In this document: one piece after another, positions 29,119 to 37,334 of the stretch
Position numbering within the stretch: the first letter of the stretch is position 1
Layout of the letters: every line of letters begins with the position of its first letter
DNA from: Planctomycetota bacterium
Lineage (GTDB): Bacteria > Planctomycetota > GCA-2746535
Assembly: GCA_002746535.1 (NCBI GenBank)
Contig: NVWA01000007.1
Span: 50,619-95,366, forward strand
DNA length: 44,748 bases
Direction: 5' to 3'
Position numbers and translations under genes: made by a program
The notes under the pieces: generated by a model
Databases searched by the model: none
Seen by the model: only the letters and a program-made list of their open reading frames with translations
What the model was told of the DNA's origin: nothing

Positions 29119-29709
29119 ATGTACAATCCAAATCATTTCAAAATTACTGACACTGAACTTATTGAAAGTTTCATTTCTCAAAATCCTTTTGCAACTGTTA
29201 TTTCAATTAAGAATGAATCACCAATAGTTTCTCATATCCCAATTAATAGATTTTCTAACGGGAGATTATATGGTCACATGGCTAACTCAAATCCCCACTC
29301 ACAAATAGAAGACAACTCTACAATTACAGCAATTTTTTCTGGTCCACATGCTTATATTTCACCGAATTATTACAAGTCAGAGTTTAATGTTCCAACCTGG
29401 AATTATTCTTCGGTCCACTGCTGTGGTAAATTAAAGTTTGTAAATGATAAGGATGCTGTTTGGGAGTTGTTTAACGAAATGGTGTCAATATATGAAGGTG
29501 CAGAAGGATGGCGTCTCCCCAACGAAACAAAATTTAAGAATCTTTTCAATGCTATACAATTCTTCTATATTGAATCGCCTGAATTTGAAGCAAAATTCAA
29601 GTTTAATCAAAACAAGTCAGTTGAAGATATCGAATCAGTCATAGATTCATTAGAAGCCAATGGGGAAAATGAAGTGGCTAAGCTTATGCGTGAATGCACA
29701 AATGGCTAG
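29119..29709 (+). CDS. PaiB-like FMN-binding protein (cassette gene)
   Basis: 196 residues with the FMN-binding split-barrel pattern of PaiB proteins: MYNPNHFKITDTELIESFIS, NPFATVIS, SHIPINRF, LYGHMANSNPHSQ, AIFSGPHAYISPNYYKSE, VPTWNYSSVHCCGKL. In Bacillus PaiB is called a negative transcriptional regulator, but no DNA-binding motif is evident and the biochemical role of the family is poorly known. The length is about that of the family, so it is complete. The ATG is 7 bp behind the ATTAGGT box of site P6. Confidence 0.88.
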   Translation: MYNPNHFKITDTELIESFISQNPFATVISIKNESPIVSHIPINRFSNGRLYGHMANSNPHSQIEDNSTITAIFSGPHAYISPNYYKSEFNVPTWNYSSVHCCGKLKFVNDKDAVWELFNEMVSIYEGAEGWRLPNETKFKNLFNAIQFFYIESPEFEAKFKFNQNKSVEDIESVIDSLEANGENEVAKLMRECTNG

Positions 29710-29747
29710 GTAAGAATCCAACTGCCTCGATTTACGCAATAAACAAA

Positions 29748-29805
29748 AATTAACTTTTACCCCACCCCCCACTACACAACAACGGTTGTTGTGAGGTGGT
29801 TAACT
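29748..29805 (+). repeat. attC-like site P7
   Basis: AATTAAC (29748-29754) and GTTAACT (29799-29805) bound a hairpin with CCAC/GTGG and ACAACAA CGG TTGTTGT (29776-29792). The strong inner stem differs from other sites. It is 35 bp before the archaemetzincin start; TAGTCGTAATG just after it resembles the AGTCGTTAT at P4. Confidence 0.55.
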
Positions 29806-29839
29806 TAGTCGTAATGTCCACTATAATCAAGGCGAAGTA

Positions 29840-30760
29840 ATGAAGACAAAAGAAAAGATTATTATCACTGCTACGATAGTCTTGTTATTGTTGATTGTCA
29901 ACTACGGTCGCTTGGATGAAGTCGATATCACGCGTGCAGACACCTTGAATGTTGCCATCAAAAAACTTGAGCCACTACATCAGTTGCCAGCCAAGCCTGG
30001 ACCGAGCGATTGGTTGGCAAGTCATGAAGAAGACGGTCAGAGCTTTGATGTGTATATAAACTCTAGGCCAATTCGTCCAACAATCAAACGTAACAAGCTG
30101 TATGTAATTCCTTTAGGAACATTTGATAAACGTGCTTCTGAGATCATCGCTGAAAGCGCCATTTTTATGGGTAAGTATTATCAAATACCAGTCGTAATGA
30201 TGAAAACCGAATCACTTGATCATGTACCCGATTATGCCCAACGTATAAACCCAAATTCGGGCATGGAGCAATTACTCTCGACTTGGGTGCTGGATAAATT
30301 TCTAAAACCACAATTGCCCGACGATGCTCTGGCCATGATCGCATTTACCTCGATTGATCTTTGGCCCGGTAAGGGATGGAACTACGTATTTGGTCAGGCC
30401 TCCTTGCGTGAGAGAGTCGGCGTATGGTCTATTGCGCGCAACGGTGATCCGAATATTGATGAAAAAAGCTATGCACTCTGTTTATCGCGCACACTCAAAA
30501 CCGCTACCCACGAAACCGGTCACATGCTATCTATTACGCATTGCACAGCATGGAGTTGCAACATGGCAGGATCCAACAGCCTTGAGGAGTCCGATCGACA
30601 TCCACTGTATTTATGTCCAGAATGTGTGGCGAAAGTGTGTTGGTCCACGCGTTCAGGATTAGGTAAACGTTATGCCGAGCTACTGTCTTTTACCCAAAAA
30701 AACTCATTGTCAGAAAGCACAGATTTTTATAAGCGTGCAATTAATATACTCGAGAACTAA
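29840..30760 (+). CDS. Archaemetzincin-family zinc metalloprotease (cassette gene)
   Basis: 306 residues, one N-terminal span (IIITATIVLLLLIV). The zinc site reads HETGHMLSITHC (H224, E225, H228, H234, C235), then C240, M242 and the structural-zinc cysteines LCPEC (C259, C262), which is the archaemetzincin signature HExxHxxGxxHCxxxxCxM with GSNSLEE. The canonical Gly of HExxHxxG is Ser231, a substitution that leaves all zinc ligands intact. The family cleaves peptides at a metzincin-like zinc site. Base composition (near 46% G+C by eye) is clearly above that of its neighbours, a sign of recent transfer. It lies 34 bp after site P7. Confidence 0.92.
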   Translation: MKTKEKIIITATIVLLLLIVNYGRLDEVDITRADTLNVAIKKLEPLHQLPAKPGPSDWLASHEEDGQSFDVYINSRPIRPTIKRNKLYVIPLGTFDKRASEIIAESAIFMGKYYQIPVVMMKTESLDHVPDYAQRINPNSGMEQLLSTWVLDKFLKPQLPDDALAMIAFTSIDLWPGKGWNYVFGQASLRERVGVWSIARNGDPNIDEKSYALCLSRTLKTATHETGHMLSITHCTAWSCNMAGSNSLEESDRHPLYLCPECVAKVCWSTRSGLGKRYAELLSFTQKNSLSESTDFYKRAINILEN

Positions 30761-30847
30761 TGAATAAATATCATTTTCAAAAAGAACCTAATTGAAAATG
30801 CAACGGACACTTTTAAGTCATCGCCTTTACGTAACTAAATAAAATGG

Positions 30848-31054
30848 ATGGATGTATATTACTTAATTATCTTATTAATATTAGGCATTACGCTATTTCA
30901 CTATGCCAAAGATTTAATAGGTTCAATATATATGTTTTGGTTCGATAAGAGATTGGTCTTAAAGCATATACGTACTAACAATATTAAAGTAATTGATTGC
31001 ACTAAGGCAAATAAAGAGAATTTAAGAAATTTAAAATTTGTTTATTCAGAATAA
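30848..31054 (+). CDS. Small membrane protein (possible cassette gene)
   Basis: 68 residues: one hydrophobic span (VYYLIILLILGITLFHYAKD) and a basic tail (FDKRLVLKHIRTNNIKVIDC). It is not recognised. ATGs at 30844, 30848 and 30852 overlap; 30848 gives this frame. A 9-bp inverted repeat CATTTTCAA/TTGAAAATG lies upstream, at about 30771-30799. The composition supports coding, but the size leaves doubt. Confidence 0.5.
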   Translation: MDVYYLIILLILGITLFHYAKDLIGSIYMFWFDKRLVLKHIRTNNIKVIDCTKANKENLRNLKFVYSE

Positions 31055-31213
31055 ATCAATTAAAGATTAACATTATCCAGCCCCAGTAATTTCCACAATT
31101 CCAATTATTGCTAGTAATCCTCCGGACTAACCTAGTCCCGCTATCAATTAAAAGTATCCCACCTACCAATCATTCCACCCCACCCAAATTACCAAAAAAA
31201 TAAGAACTTTTGA

Positions 31214-31462
31214 CTAACGAAAAGAATAGTTTTCTTTAGGCTGAATAAAAGTCCAACCTGATATATGAATTATAATTAGATAAATCATACCCATTACAAA
31301 TAAGAATAAGCCTAAATAAATCGTAGCGACACTAGCCTTCATAAAAAATGACGATCTTGTAATTAGCCAAAATAGATAATTTAAAACTCCTAAAATTAAA
31401 GGAATTGCACCACAATAAAATGGAATTCGGTACGGATTCTACGAACTAAAAATATTTTTCAT
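31214..31462 (-). pseudogene. Small membrane protein gene broken by an in-frame amber codon
   Basis: From the ATG at 31462 the frame reads MKNIFSS, then TAG at 31441-31439, then continues without a break: NPYRIPFYCGAIPLILG, LNYLFWLITRSSFFMKA, TIYLGLFLFVMGMIYLII and GWTFIQPKENYSFR to the stop at 31214. Three hydrophobic spans and good composition after the stop indicate a gene that became a pseudogene by one substitution, or a stop read through. On the minus strand the ATG lies 26 bp after site M1, so it would be a cassette gene in the reverse orientation. Confidence 0.65.
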
Positions 31463-31487
31463 TTATATGCTCAATGGATTCAAAAAT

Positions 31488-31554
31488 TTCTTAATCAAGG
31501 CAACTCTCTAAAAGCAAAGGTAACATTATACCAAGGATTGGTTTGGGTTAAGGA
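31488..31554 (-). repeat. attC-like site M1
   Basis: The plus strand reads TTCTTAATC ... GGGTTAAGG (ends at 31488 and 31553), with CAAGGCAA opposing TTGGTTTG (6 of 8 pairing). It aligns over its full length with M2 (about three quarters identical by eye), sharing TTCTTAA at the left, ACATTATACCAA in the middle and GTTAA at the right. It follows the stop of the sigma gene and precedes the broken membrane gene. Orientation is inferred from gene positions. Confidence 0.6.
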
Positions 31555-31574
31555 TATTTATTTTATTGAAAATT

Positions 31575-31597
31575 GGAGACAGCATTGAGCTATCTCC
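31575..31597 (-). terminator. Hairpin after the sigma factor gene
   Basis: GGAGA and AGC pair with GCT and TCTCC around ATTGA with one mismatch. It lies between the sigma gene stop (31653) and site M1 and may end the sigma transcript. There is no long T-run. Confidence 0.45.
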
Positions 31598-31652
31598 TAT
31601 TGTGGTGATGGGCTGAGCTTAGAAAATTAACGCTACGGTTTTCAATCTCAAA

Positions 31653-32753
31653 TTAATTAGGATTGCGATATAACGTATATACACTTTTTGTATTATCGTC
31701 ACTTGTTTTATCTTTCATCGTGTGAGAAAAAATAATTCTATTACTATCATTAACATAAAGACTAAAATTCAAAACAAATCCATGTTCATTTTCTTCCAAA
31801 ATATATTTATTTAATTTTTTATTAAATTTCATCTTCTTTATGGTTTTCTTTTTCCTACCTTTATATGTAGTAGATAAAGTCAATACGTTGCCCTCAATTT
31901 TTAATTTAACTTTTTGCTTCGAAGTCACCACTGCATCCATGGGGAGACGATCAAAATTAACTTCAGTTTTTCCATCCATTAAGTAATCACCACTTTTTAT
32001 TGTTGTAATTTTTTTTAATTTTTTGACTTGGTTTATTTTTGAATTACCTGCTTCATCAGATTTTAACAATGAATGAGTTATACCGGTTGTCCCAAATATT
32101 ACCAAAAGAACCAAACTTGCACTTTTTAATTTTAAAACTAAATACATATTTAAAACTCCTTTAACAATTGATTGTTGAATTAAACTGTTTTGAAGGATAA
32201 AACTACTGGATTTTATTGTGGCGGATGAAACTTTACTTGAATGAAACAACTGAGCCAATAAGGCTGTAATAAAAACATCTTTCCTTTTGAATTTAGATTG
32301 CAGTAAAAAGATGGTTCGATTGATTGTTTTCTTAACTGTTTCCTCTTTAGCATGTGTTTTTTCTGCAATTTCTTGATAACTCAAATTGTCAAAAAATTTC
32401 ATTAATAAAAGTTCACTTTTCTTTTTTGGTAATGATGCAATTAATCTATCAAGACAAATGTTATTCTCGCTTTTCTCATCTTTCACTAATTCTTCATCAA
32501 AATCTGAAGTGGTCTCATTCTTCGATGCTACCCGATTCATGAAAGTACAAGTATTTTTAGATGCCCAATAAAACCATGAACTAAGATTAGATTTAATCTT
32601 ATCTTGTTCTTTTATGTAAAGAAGAAACGTTGATTGAACCGCGTCGTCTATTGAACCTTTTTGATGCAACTTTCTGATGCACGTTGAATAGACAAGTGAG
32701 TAATACTTTTTATATACCTCCTCTTCAAAATTTGCGTTATTAATTTTAGACAT
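31653..32753 (-). CDS. Sigma-70 family protein with membrane-anchored C-terminal domain (paralogue A)
   Basis: The frame opens at 32759, but ATG 32753 (MSKINNANFEE) matches the start of the paralogue at 41228 and has GGA eight bases ahead. Residues 1-75 form sigma region 2 (IDDAVQSTFLLYIKEQDKIK; SSWFYWASKNTCTFMNR) and 100-152 region 4 (LDRLIASLPKKKSELLLMKF; YQEIAEKTHAKEETVKKTIN). A hydrophobic stretch at about 165-228 ends in a membrane span after VLKLK, and the last 120 residues form a beta-rich domain probably outside the membrane (DYLMDGKTEVNFDRLPMDAV; IIFSHTMKDKTSDDNTKSVY). A sigma factor tethered to an exterior sensor-like domain is inferred. It is bracketed by sites M2 and M1, so it could be a cassette. 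Confidence 0.85.
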   Translation of the reverse strand: MSKINNANFEEEVYKKYYSLVYSTCIRKLHQKGSIDDAVQSTFLLYIKEQDKIKSNLSSWFYWASKNTCTFMNRVASKNETTSDFDEELVKDEKSENNICLDRLIASLPKKKSELLLMKFFDNLSYQEIAEKTHAKEETVKKTINRTIFLLQSKFKRKDVFITALLAQLFHSSKVSSATIKSSSFILQNSLIQQSIVKGVLNMYLVLKLKSASLVLLVIFGTTGITHSLLKSDEAGNSKINQVKKLKKITTIKSGDYLMDGKTEVNFDRLPMDAVVTSKQKVKLKIEGNVLTLSTTYKGRKKKTIKKMKFNKKLNKYILEENEHGFVLNFSLYVNDSNRIIFSHTMKDKTSDDNTKSVYTLYRNPN

Positions 32754-32936
32754 CACCATTCCAAATATGTTTTATCTCAAAGGCAAGATGGCAATTGAGA
32801 GTATATAACGGGACAACAAAATAAATTATTTTTAAATTATATATGATTAGTTTCTCTTTGAAAATACTAGAAGCTTTAACATCATCAAACTCAGTAAGTG
32901 GAATGCGTATTGGTTTTAACTATAGGATTCAATAAT
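32754..32936 (-). promoter_or_regulatory. Upstream block shared by two sigma genes
   Basis: On the plus strand TTTTATCTCAA, AAGATGGCAATTGAGA, AACGGGACAACAAAATAA and TTAGTTTCTCTTTGAAAA recur in the same order at 42260-42365 upstream of paralogue C. A shorter match, AAGATGGCATATTA, lies upstream of paralogue B near 36863. Shared regulation or simply duplication of a long segment both explain it. Confidence 0.5.
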
Positions 32937-33002
32937 TTCTTAACCAAACCAACTTTCTAAACAAAAGAAAGCATTATACCAAAGTTTGCTGGTGCGTTAA
33001 AT
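32937..33002 (-). repeat. attC-like site M2 (best of the second family)
   Basis: The ends TTCTTAAC (32937-32944) and GTTAAAT (32996-33002) pair over TTAAC/GTTAA; inside, ACCA pairs with TGGT and ACTTT with AAAGT, leaving unpaired bases between, which gives a 14-bp stem with bulges in a 66-bp site. ATTTAAC on the minus strand matches the RYYYAAC box next to the EEP gene stop. The site ends 71 bp after that stop. Confidence 0.65.
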
Positions 33003-33073
33003 GGAAATATTACAATAGTGGTAGAACTAAGATACCTGATCCTAGGAGGATTTATCAAGATATCATTCACATA

Positions 33074-33817
33074 CTAGATCTCATAAAAAGCATGTATGGG
33101 CCAGTGATCTGATGGGGAGATACCATCAAAGTAAAACTGTGGAACAAAAGCTGATAATGCTTTGGCTTTTCCATTACAAAACATCCAATCGATCGCCTGA
33201 TTTTCACAGATATCATTCGTCGTTGGCAAAGCTGGGTAAGTTGGTGGTGAAAGAATTCCTAGCTCCTTAAAACAAGATTTATAATTAATGCCAGGGAAAA
33301 ATAAAACAGGCACTACGGGGTCATTTAAATCACCCATAAAGAAAGAGACGTCATCTTTCTTGACAAGCTTTTGAAGAAACTCAATAGTACGCTTTGTTTG
33401 TGCTATTCGCGGAGATAGGCCCGTTTCCTTTTCATCAGGGCTTCCTTGCCAGGTAAAATGAGCTGTGGAAATAAAAATGCTCTTATCATTTGCTTTCATT
33501 TTTAAACGAACCCAGAAAAATCCTCTTTCTTTTTCAAGCATTTTCAGATCTTCAAGACCATATTCAATTAAATCAAAAATCTCTCTATTCCAAAATATAT
33601 TGCTCTCGATTTTCCATCCAGGCTGATCCCCTTTGACATGATCGTGATTGATCAATGTTTGGTCAATACAATGCAAGGTTTCAGGCCTTAATTCTTGAAC
33701 ACAAAAAATATCAGGAATGAAAGTTTTTAAAAAGTGAACCAATGCTGATTCACGATCAGGCCATCTTTCAATATTCCATAGATTATAGCTGACCAGAGAA
33801 ATTCTAGGCTTTAACAT
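33074..33817 (-). CDS. Endonuclease/exonuclease/phosphatase (EEP) family protein
   Basis: 247 residues, starting MLKPRISLVSYNLWNIERWP. The EEP catalytic set is present: Asn12 (YNLWN), Glu42 (CVQELRPE), His120 (STAHFTW), Asp163 and Asn165 (GDLND), Asp210 (AIDWMF), and SDH at 236-238 (SPSDHWPIHAF). The family includes nucleases, phosphodiesterases and sphingomyelinases; the substrate cannot be named. No signal peptide is seen, so it should be cytoplasmic. It lies between site M3 and M2 and is followed by M2, which marks it as a probable cassette gene of the minus-strand series. Confidence 0.9.
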   Translation of the reverse strand: MLKPRISLVSYNLWNIERWPDRESALVHFLKTFIPDIFCVQELRPETLHCIDQTLINHDHVKGDQPGWKIESNIFWNREIFDLIEYGLEDLKMLEKERGFFWVRLKMKANDKSIFISTAHFTWQGSPDEKETGLSPRIAQTKRTIEFLQKLVKKDDVSFFMGDLNDPVVPVLFFPGINYKSCFKELGILSPPTYPALPTTNDICENQAIDWMFCNGKAKALSAFVPQFYFDGISPSDHWPIHAFYEI

Positions 33818-34074
33818 ATTAATACCTCAAAATTTTAATTAGAAAATTCTGATTTTATCTTATCCCATTTTTATGTAAAGGTAATGCTTAACACAATATT
33901 AAATGGACCCACCAAGAAAGTTATATTAAATTCTACTCCAAACCCCACCAGCCATCATTCTAGCATCTGAGCTTGTAAGTTTTAAAATTGCTTAATTGGT
34001 AAATATATAAATATAAGACCAAAGAATGAATCAAATATTAAAACAGAAAGGATCAGTTTATGCAATTTCATTTA
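33818..34074. other. Intergenic stretch before site M3
   Basis: AT-rich, no gene seen. CCCCACCAGCC (33944-33954) is complementary to GGCTGGTGGGG, and the right end of M3 carries GCTGGTGGG (34115-34123), so it may be a displaced partner arm of that site, about 160 bp away. Confidence 0.4.
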
Positions 34075-34129
34075 CAATTCTCTAAAAGAAAAAGAAACTA
34101 TTACAACAAGGATTGCTGGTGGGTTAAGG
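34075..34129 (-). repeat. attC-like site M3 (one end degenerate)
   Basis: The plus strand TTCTCTAAAAG ... ACAAGGATTGCTGGTGGGTTAAGG aligns with M1 and M2, ending in GTTAAGG (34123-34129). The complementary TTAACC end is missing on the left. It lies 86 bp after the stop of the toroid protein gene. Confidence 0.5.
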
Positions 34130-34214
34130 GGTCTGTTTTAATTCTGTAGGTTGGCTTGATGAATTCAAGTTGACTTTGCAATAATGAGATGAACTCAGTA
34201 ACCAGATCTGCTAA

Positions 34215-35225
34215 TTATTTTTCTTCATTTTGATAAACGGGTATATAACGATAAGGTAGAGATAATGCTAAAACTCCCCAAGCAGTTCCTACTAAATTAC
34301 TAATTTTCCCATTACTTCTTTGTTTCTTTAACATTACTGGTTCCATATATTTCCGCCACTCATTATAATATTTAGGACCTGCATAATAGGTACAAACTGA
34401 ACCATAATACATAAAATAAGCATTGTGCTTTGGACGATTTTTCATAATTTCAATACAAACTTTCATGGGTGCAATTGTGTATTTAGGATCTTTTTCTCGG
34501 CAGATCTGCATAATACAAGTTCCAGCAGAATGAGATCCAATATGATCACTGATAGGGGTATTTTTAGGACCATTATAACCATACATTTTATGCTTCTTAT
34601 CAAACCTCTTCTTTATAGCTTTTAAAGCTTTCTCGATAGTTATTTTCGGGACATATACACCTGCCTCATGAGCAGATTTCAAAGCAAAGACTTGCATCAC
34701 AGTAACCGATGTATCTCCGTCTTCAACTTTACTATCATATCCCCATGTACCACCTTTTCCTTGAACTTTTACAATTAAATCAATGGCTTTTCTCAAAACA
34801 GCACCGACATCTTTTCTTCTTGATTGACCCCATATTTCACTTAATACTAATGCAGCTAAACCATGCCCGTACATTGCTGGTCCACCAGTACCTCGTTCAG
34901 TATTCTGGACAAGCCCACTTGGTTTAGCCTGTTTAATAAGCCAATCCAAACCTTTAGCTACAACGTGACCATATTTACCTTCACCTGGTAAATTTCCCTT
35001 TGACATAAATGCCATCAAACATAACGAAACAACACCAACATTTTTTCCATATTTACTGTCTGTCCAAGATCCATCGGAAAGTTGGGTGCTTGAGAGATAT
35101 GCTAAAGATTTATCAATCGCTTTACCAATTTTTGGAGAAATACTGATGATATCCTCGCTAGATTTTATAGAAATAAATAGAGAGAAAAATATTAAAATTA
35201 AAAAAATTATATTTAAATTAATCAT
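34215..35225 (-). CDS. Secreted alpha/alpha-toroid protein (prenyltransferase/squalene-cyclase-like repeats)
   Basis: 336 residues with a signal peptide (MINLNIIFLILIFFSLFISI). Repeats of helix pairs with QxxxGSW-type motifs follow: DKSLAYLSSTQLSDGSWTDS, KGLDWLIKQAKPSG, MYGHGLAALVLSEIWG, VQGKGGTWGYDSK, TSVTVMQVFALKSA and TAWGVLALSLPYRYIP. This is the alpha/alpha-barrel fold of squalene cyclases, prenyltransferases and complement-like proteins. No DxDD cyclase motif is present, so an enzyme activity is doubtful; a binding or surface role is more likely. GGGAAA precedes the ATG. Site M3 lies downstream. Confidence 0.8.
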   Translation of the reverse strand: MINLNIIFLILIFFSLFISIKSSEDIISISPKIGKAIDKSLAYLSSTQLSDGSWTDSKYGKNVGVVSLCLMAFMSKGNLPGEGKYGHVVAKGLDWLIKQAKPSGLVQNTERGTGGPAMYGHGLAALVLSEIWGQSRRKDVGAVLRKAIDLIVKVQGKGGTWGYDSKVEDGDTSVTVMQVFALKSAHEAGVYVPKITIEKALKAIKKRFDKKHKMYGYNGPKNTPISDHIGSHSAGTCIMQICREKDPKYTIAPMKVCIEIMKNRPKHNAYFMYYGSVCTYYAGPKYYNEWRKYMEPVMLKKQRSNGKISNLVGTAWGVLALSLPYRYIPVYQNEEK

Positions 35226-35788
35226 TTACAATTTTCCCTGTAATTTATTTTACTATTTTAAACTAATCTTTTTTTACGAATTCCATAGAATTTTATAGCT
35301 AATTTTTTTATATACACTAAGTAGCTATTAAAATTTCCCTTTGCATCACAGCTAGTTGTCAGATCTGGATCTATAATCTTTACTTACAAGTAAGGTAATT
35401 ACTCACTGGATCCTGACATTAAATTTTAAAAAATATAAATTTTATCAATAAATAATAATATTGTCAAACGGCGATTTAAATTGAACTCACTAAATTGAAA
35501 AAAAATACTCCTGCATCTCTGTTAAGATTAGCTAACTAATTAGGCTTTAGTATTTTCTTTAATACAAGTCACAGTTTTTTTAACCTAGCATGTAACCTAG
35601 GTAGTATTCTAGTTATAGTTAGTGATTACCAGATCAATCAAGATTCTACCTCCACCAACCAAACATTATTCCCTCATCTAAGCTTTGGAAAGCTTTTGAA
35701 TAGAACTTTTAATTTGGGAATTCTAGCGTTTGAATGAAAGCTCTAAATTAAGTACAATGTCCAGTAAACTAAGGGATATGAAAAATTA
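35226..35788. other. Long AT-rich intergenic region
   Basis: 563 bases without a gene. TAACCTAG occurs twice (near 35580 and 35592). AAGCTTT and AAAGCTT form a hairpin around GG near 35680. CTACCTCCACCAACC near 35645 recalls the CCCACCAGCC arms of the M-type sites, but no site can be drawn. Confidence 0.4.
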
Positions 35789-36826
35789 TTATTTAGTGTA
35801 CAAACAATTTTTTGTAATATAGAAAATAGATGCCTTAGCTGTTATGAAATAGTCTTGTGATTTTTGATCCAACTCTTTTATATTTTTAATTTTTTTATAA
35901 AACCCCAGTACTTTTTTAAAGTAGTTTCGGCTTTTTTTAAATTTCTCTTGGGCTTTTTTGTCTTTGAAATCTGTATAGGCTATCGCTTCTTTTAATTCTT
36001 TTTTACCTTTTTCAAATAATTCTTTTACTGAATCTTTCTTTGCTTTAGGTTTTGGTTTATTCGACTTTACAACAGTCTCATTTGGTTGATCCTTTGTCTT
36101 ATTTTCCTCATTTGCGGACCCTTCAATATTATATGCTACACTATATTGACTCCATGAGTAGACGATGGCTGATGGTGGCAAAAAAAGAATCGCAACAATA
36201 ATTAACATATTTTTAATCTTAGATAACTGAATCATAACTTGTACTCCTTTAGCAATATTTATACTAACTATAGAAAAAGTAGACAAGGACTTAAGACTGC
36301 AAATGACAGCCCCTTTTAACAATTGACTACTAAAACAACTTCCCAATAATAACATAAAAACCTTTTCTTCTTTACGTAATTTTAAACGCAAATTCAGCAG
36401 TGTTTTTTTCACAGATTTCTTAACACGATCTTCTTTCCATCCAATTTCAACACCAATATCTTTATATGTTTTATTTTCATAAAACCTCAACAAGATCATT
36501 TTTCGTTTAATATCAGATAAAGAGCTTAACAAAGAATCTAATTCAATCTCAGTATCAAATTTCTGATCCACTTGAAAGTTAACATATGAGATCGGCTTAT
36601 GTTTTAGTACATCTCTATTCATGACTGTACAAACATTTTTTGATGTCCAATAAAACCAAGCACTATTACAATTCTTCTCTTTTTTTTGTTCTTTCAAATA
36701 AACTAAAAAAGTTGCCTGTATAGCATCTTCCAATAAACTCTTATCGAATAACCTTCGAGAACACGTACTATAGATTAATCGATAGTACTTTTCATAAACA
36801 TCCTTATTCTCAACTTCTTGTATCAC
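35789..36826 (-). CDS. Sigma-70 family protein with membrane-anchored helical C-terminal domain (paralogue B)
   Basis: 345 residues from a GTG start (MIQEVENKDVYEKYYRLIYS). Region 2 (LLEDAIQATFLVYLKEQKKE; SAWFYWTSKNVCTVMNR) and region 4 (KRKMILLRFYENKTYKDIGV; WKEDRVKKSVKKTLLNLRLK) parallel those of paralogues A and C, with less identity. The membrane span (MLIIVAILFLPPSAIVYSW) again follows an LSKIK segment. The C-terminal part differs: a KPKPKAKKD linker and a helical TPR-like domain (KKAQEKFKKSRNYFKKVLGF). Same architecture with a swapped exterior domain. Confidence 0.83.
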   Translation of the reverse strand: MIQEVENKDVYEKYYRLIYSTCSRRLFDKSLLEDAIQATFLVYLKEQKKEKNCNSAWFYWTSKNVCTVMNRDVLKHKPISYVNFQVDQKFDTEIELDSLLSSLSDIKRKMILLRFYENKTYKDIGVEIGWKEDRVKKSVKKTLLNLRLKLRKEEKVFMLLLGSCFSSQLLKGAVICSLKSLSTFSIVSINIAKGVQVMIQLSKIKNMLIIVAILFLPPSAIVYSWSQYSVAYNIEGSANEENKTKDQPNETVVKSNKPKPKAKKDSVKELFEKGKKELKEAIAYTDFKDKKAQEKFKKSRNYFKKVLGFYKKIKNIKELDQKSQDYFITAKASIFYITKNCLYTK

Positions 36827-37145
36827 GTCTTCATTACCTAACTACCATTCAATATTAGAAAGATGGCATATTACAGGTCAAAAGGGAAAATAAAAATAAT
36901 ATTATGCATCTATTTTCTTTTAGAAAATAAATTGATCCGAGGAATTTTGAATTATTTATAATATTACAGATATGCTTGATATATAAAATGCCACTTACTT
37001 GTCTGACACGACCCATACATCAAATGAGCAAGTGAGCCAAGCGGTTTGGTAAGGATGAATGCTGAATTGATTAGTGAGTTAAGGGGAATATCTGGTGAGC
37101 TACAATGAGGGATTCTAAAAAATATTTATTCAGATAATTAAATGA
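36827..37145. other. Intergenic region with fragment of an M-type end
   Basis: No gene seen. GTGAGTTAAGGGG (37074-37086) matches the GTTAAGGGG end of site M3 and lies 60 bp after the stop of the small membrane gene at 37146, but no partner arm is visible. The sigma paralogue B promoter must lie at 36830-36900. Confidence 0.4.
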
Positions 37146-37334
37146 TCATTCGTAAAAATTATCCATTTTACTCATGGGCTTTTTAAGAATTAAATAAGTA
37201 ATATAGCCGCAGGCTGTTAGAAAATAACAAAATGTTAAAGCATAATATTCAATGTATAGCCCTTCTCCAATAATGAATACACTAAAAAAAAGAACCCATC
37301 TGCAATGGCTTATCCACTGTTGTACTTTATTCAC
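37146..37334 (-). CDS. Small membrane protein
   Basis: 62 residues, with two hydrophobic spans (WVLFFSVFIIGEGLYIEYYA and LTFCYFLTACGYITYLILKK), a basic linker and a polar tail. The size, hydrophobic pattern and position before a GTTAAGG fragment resemble the cassette genes further left. Not recognised; short length makes the call moderate. Confidence 0.5.
   Translation of the reverse strand: MNKVQQWISHCRWVLFFSVFIIGEGLYIEYYALTFCYFLTACGYITYLILKKPMSKMDNFYE

Noticed and set aside
24889..34129. CRISPR array as explanation of the spaced repeats
   Set aside because: Spacing is hundreds of bases, the repeats are imperfect hairpins, and no cas genes are present.
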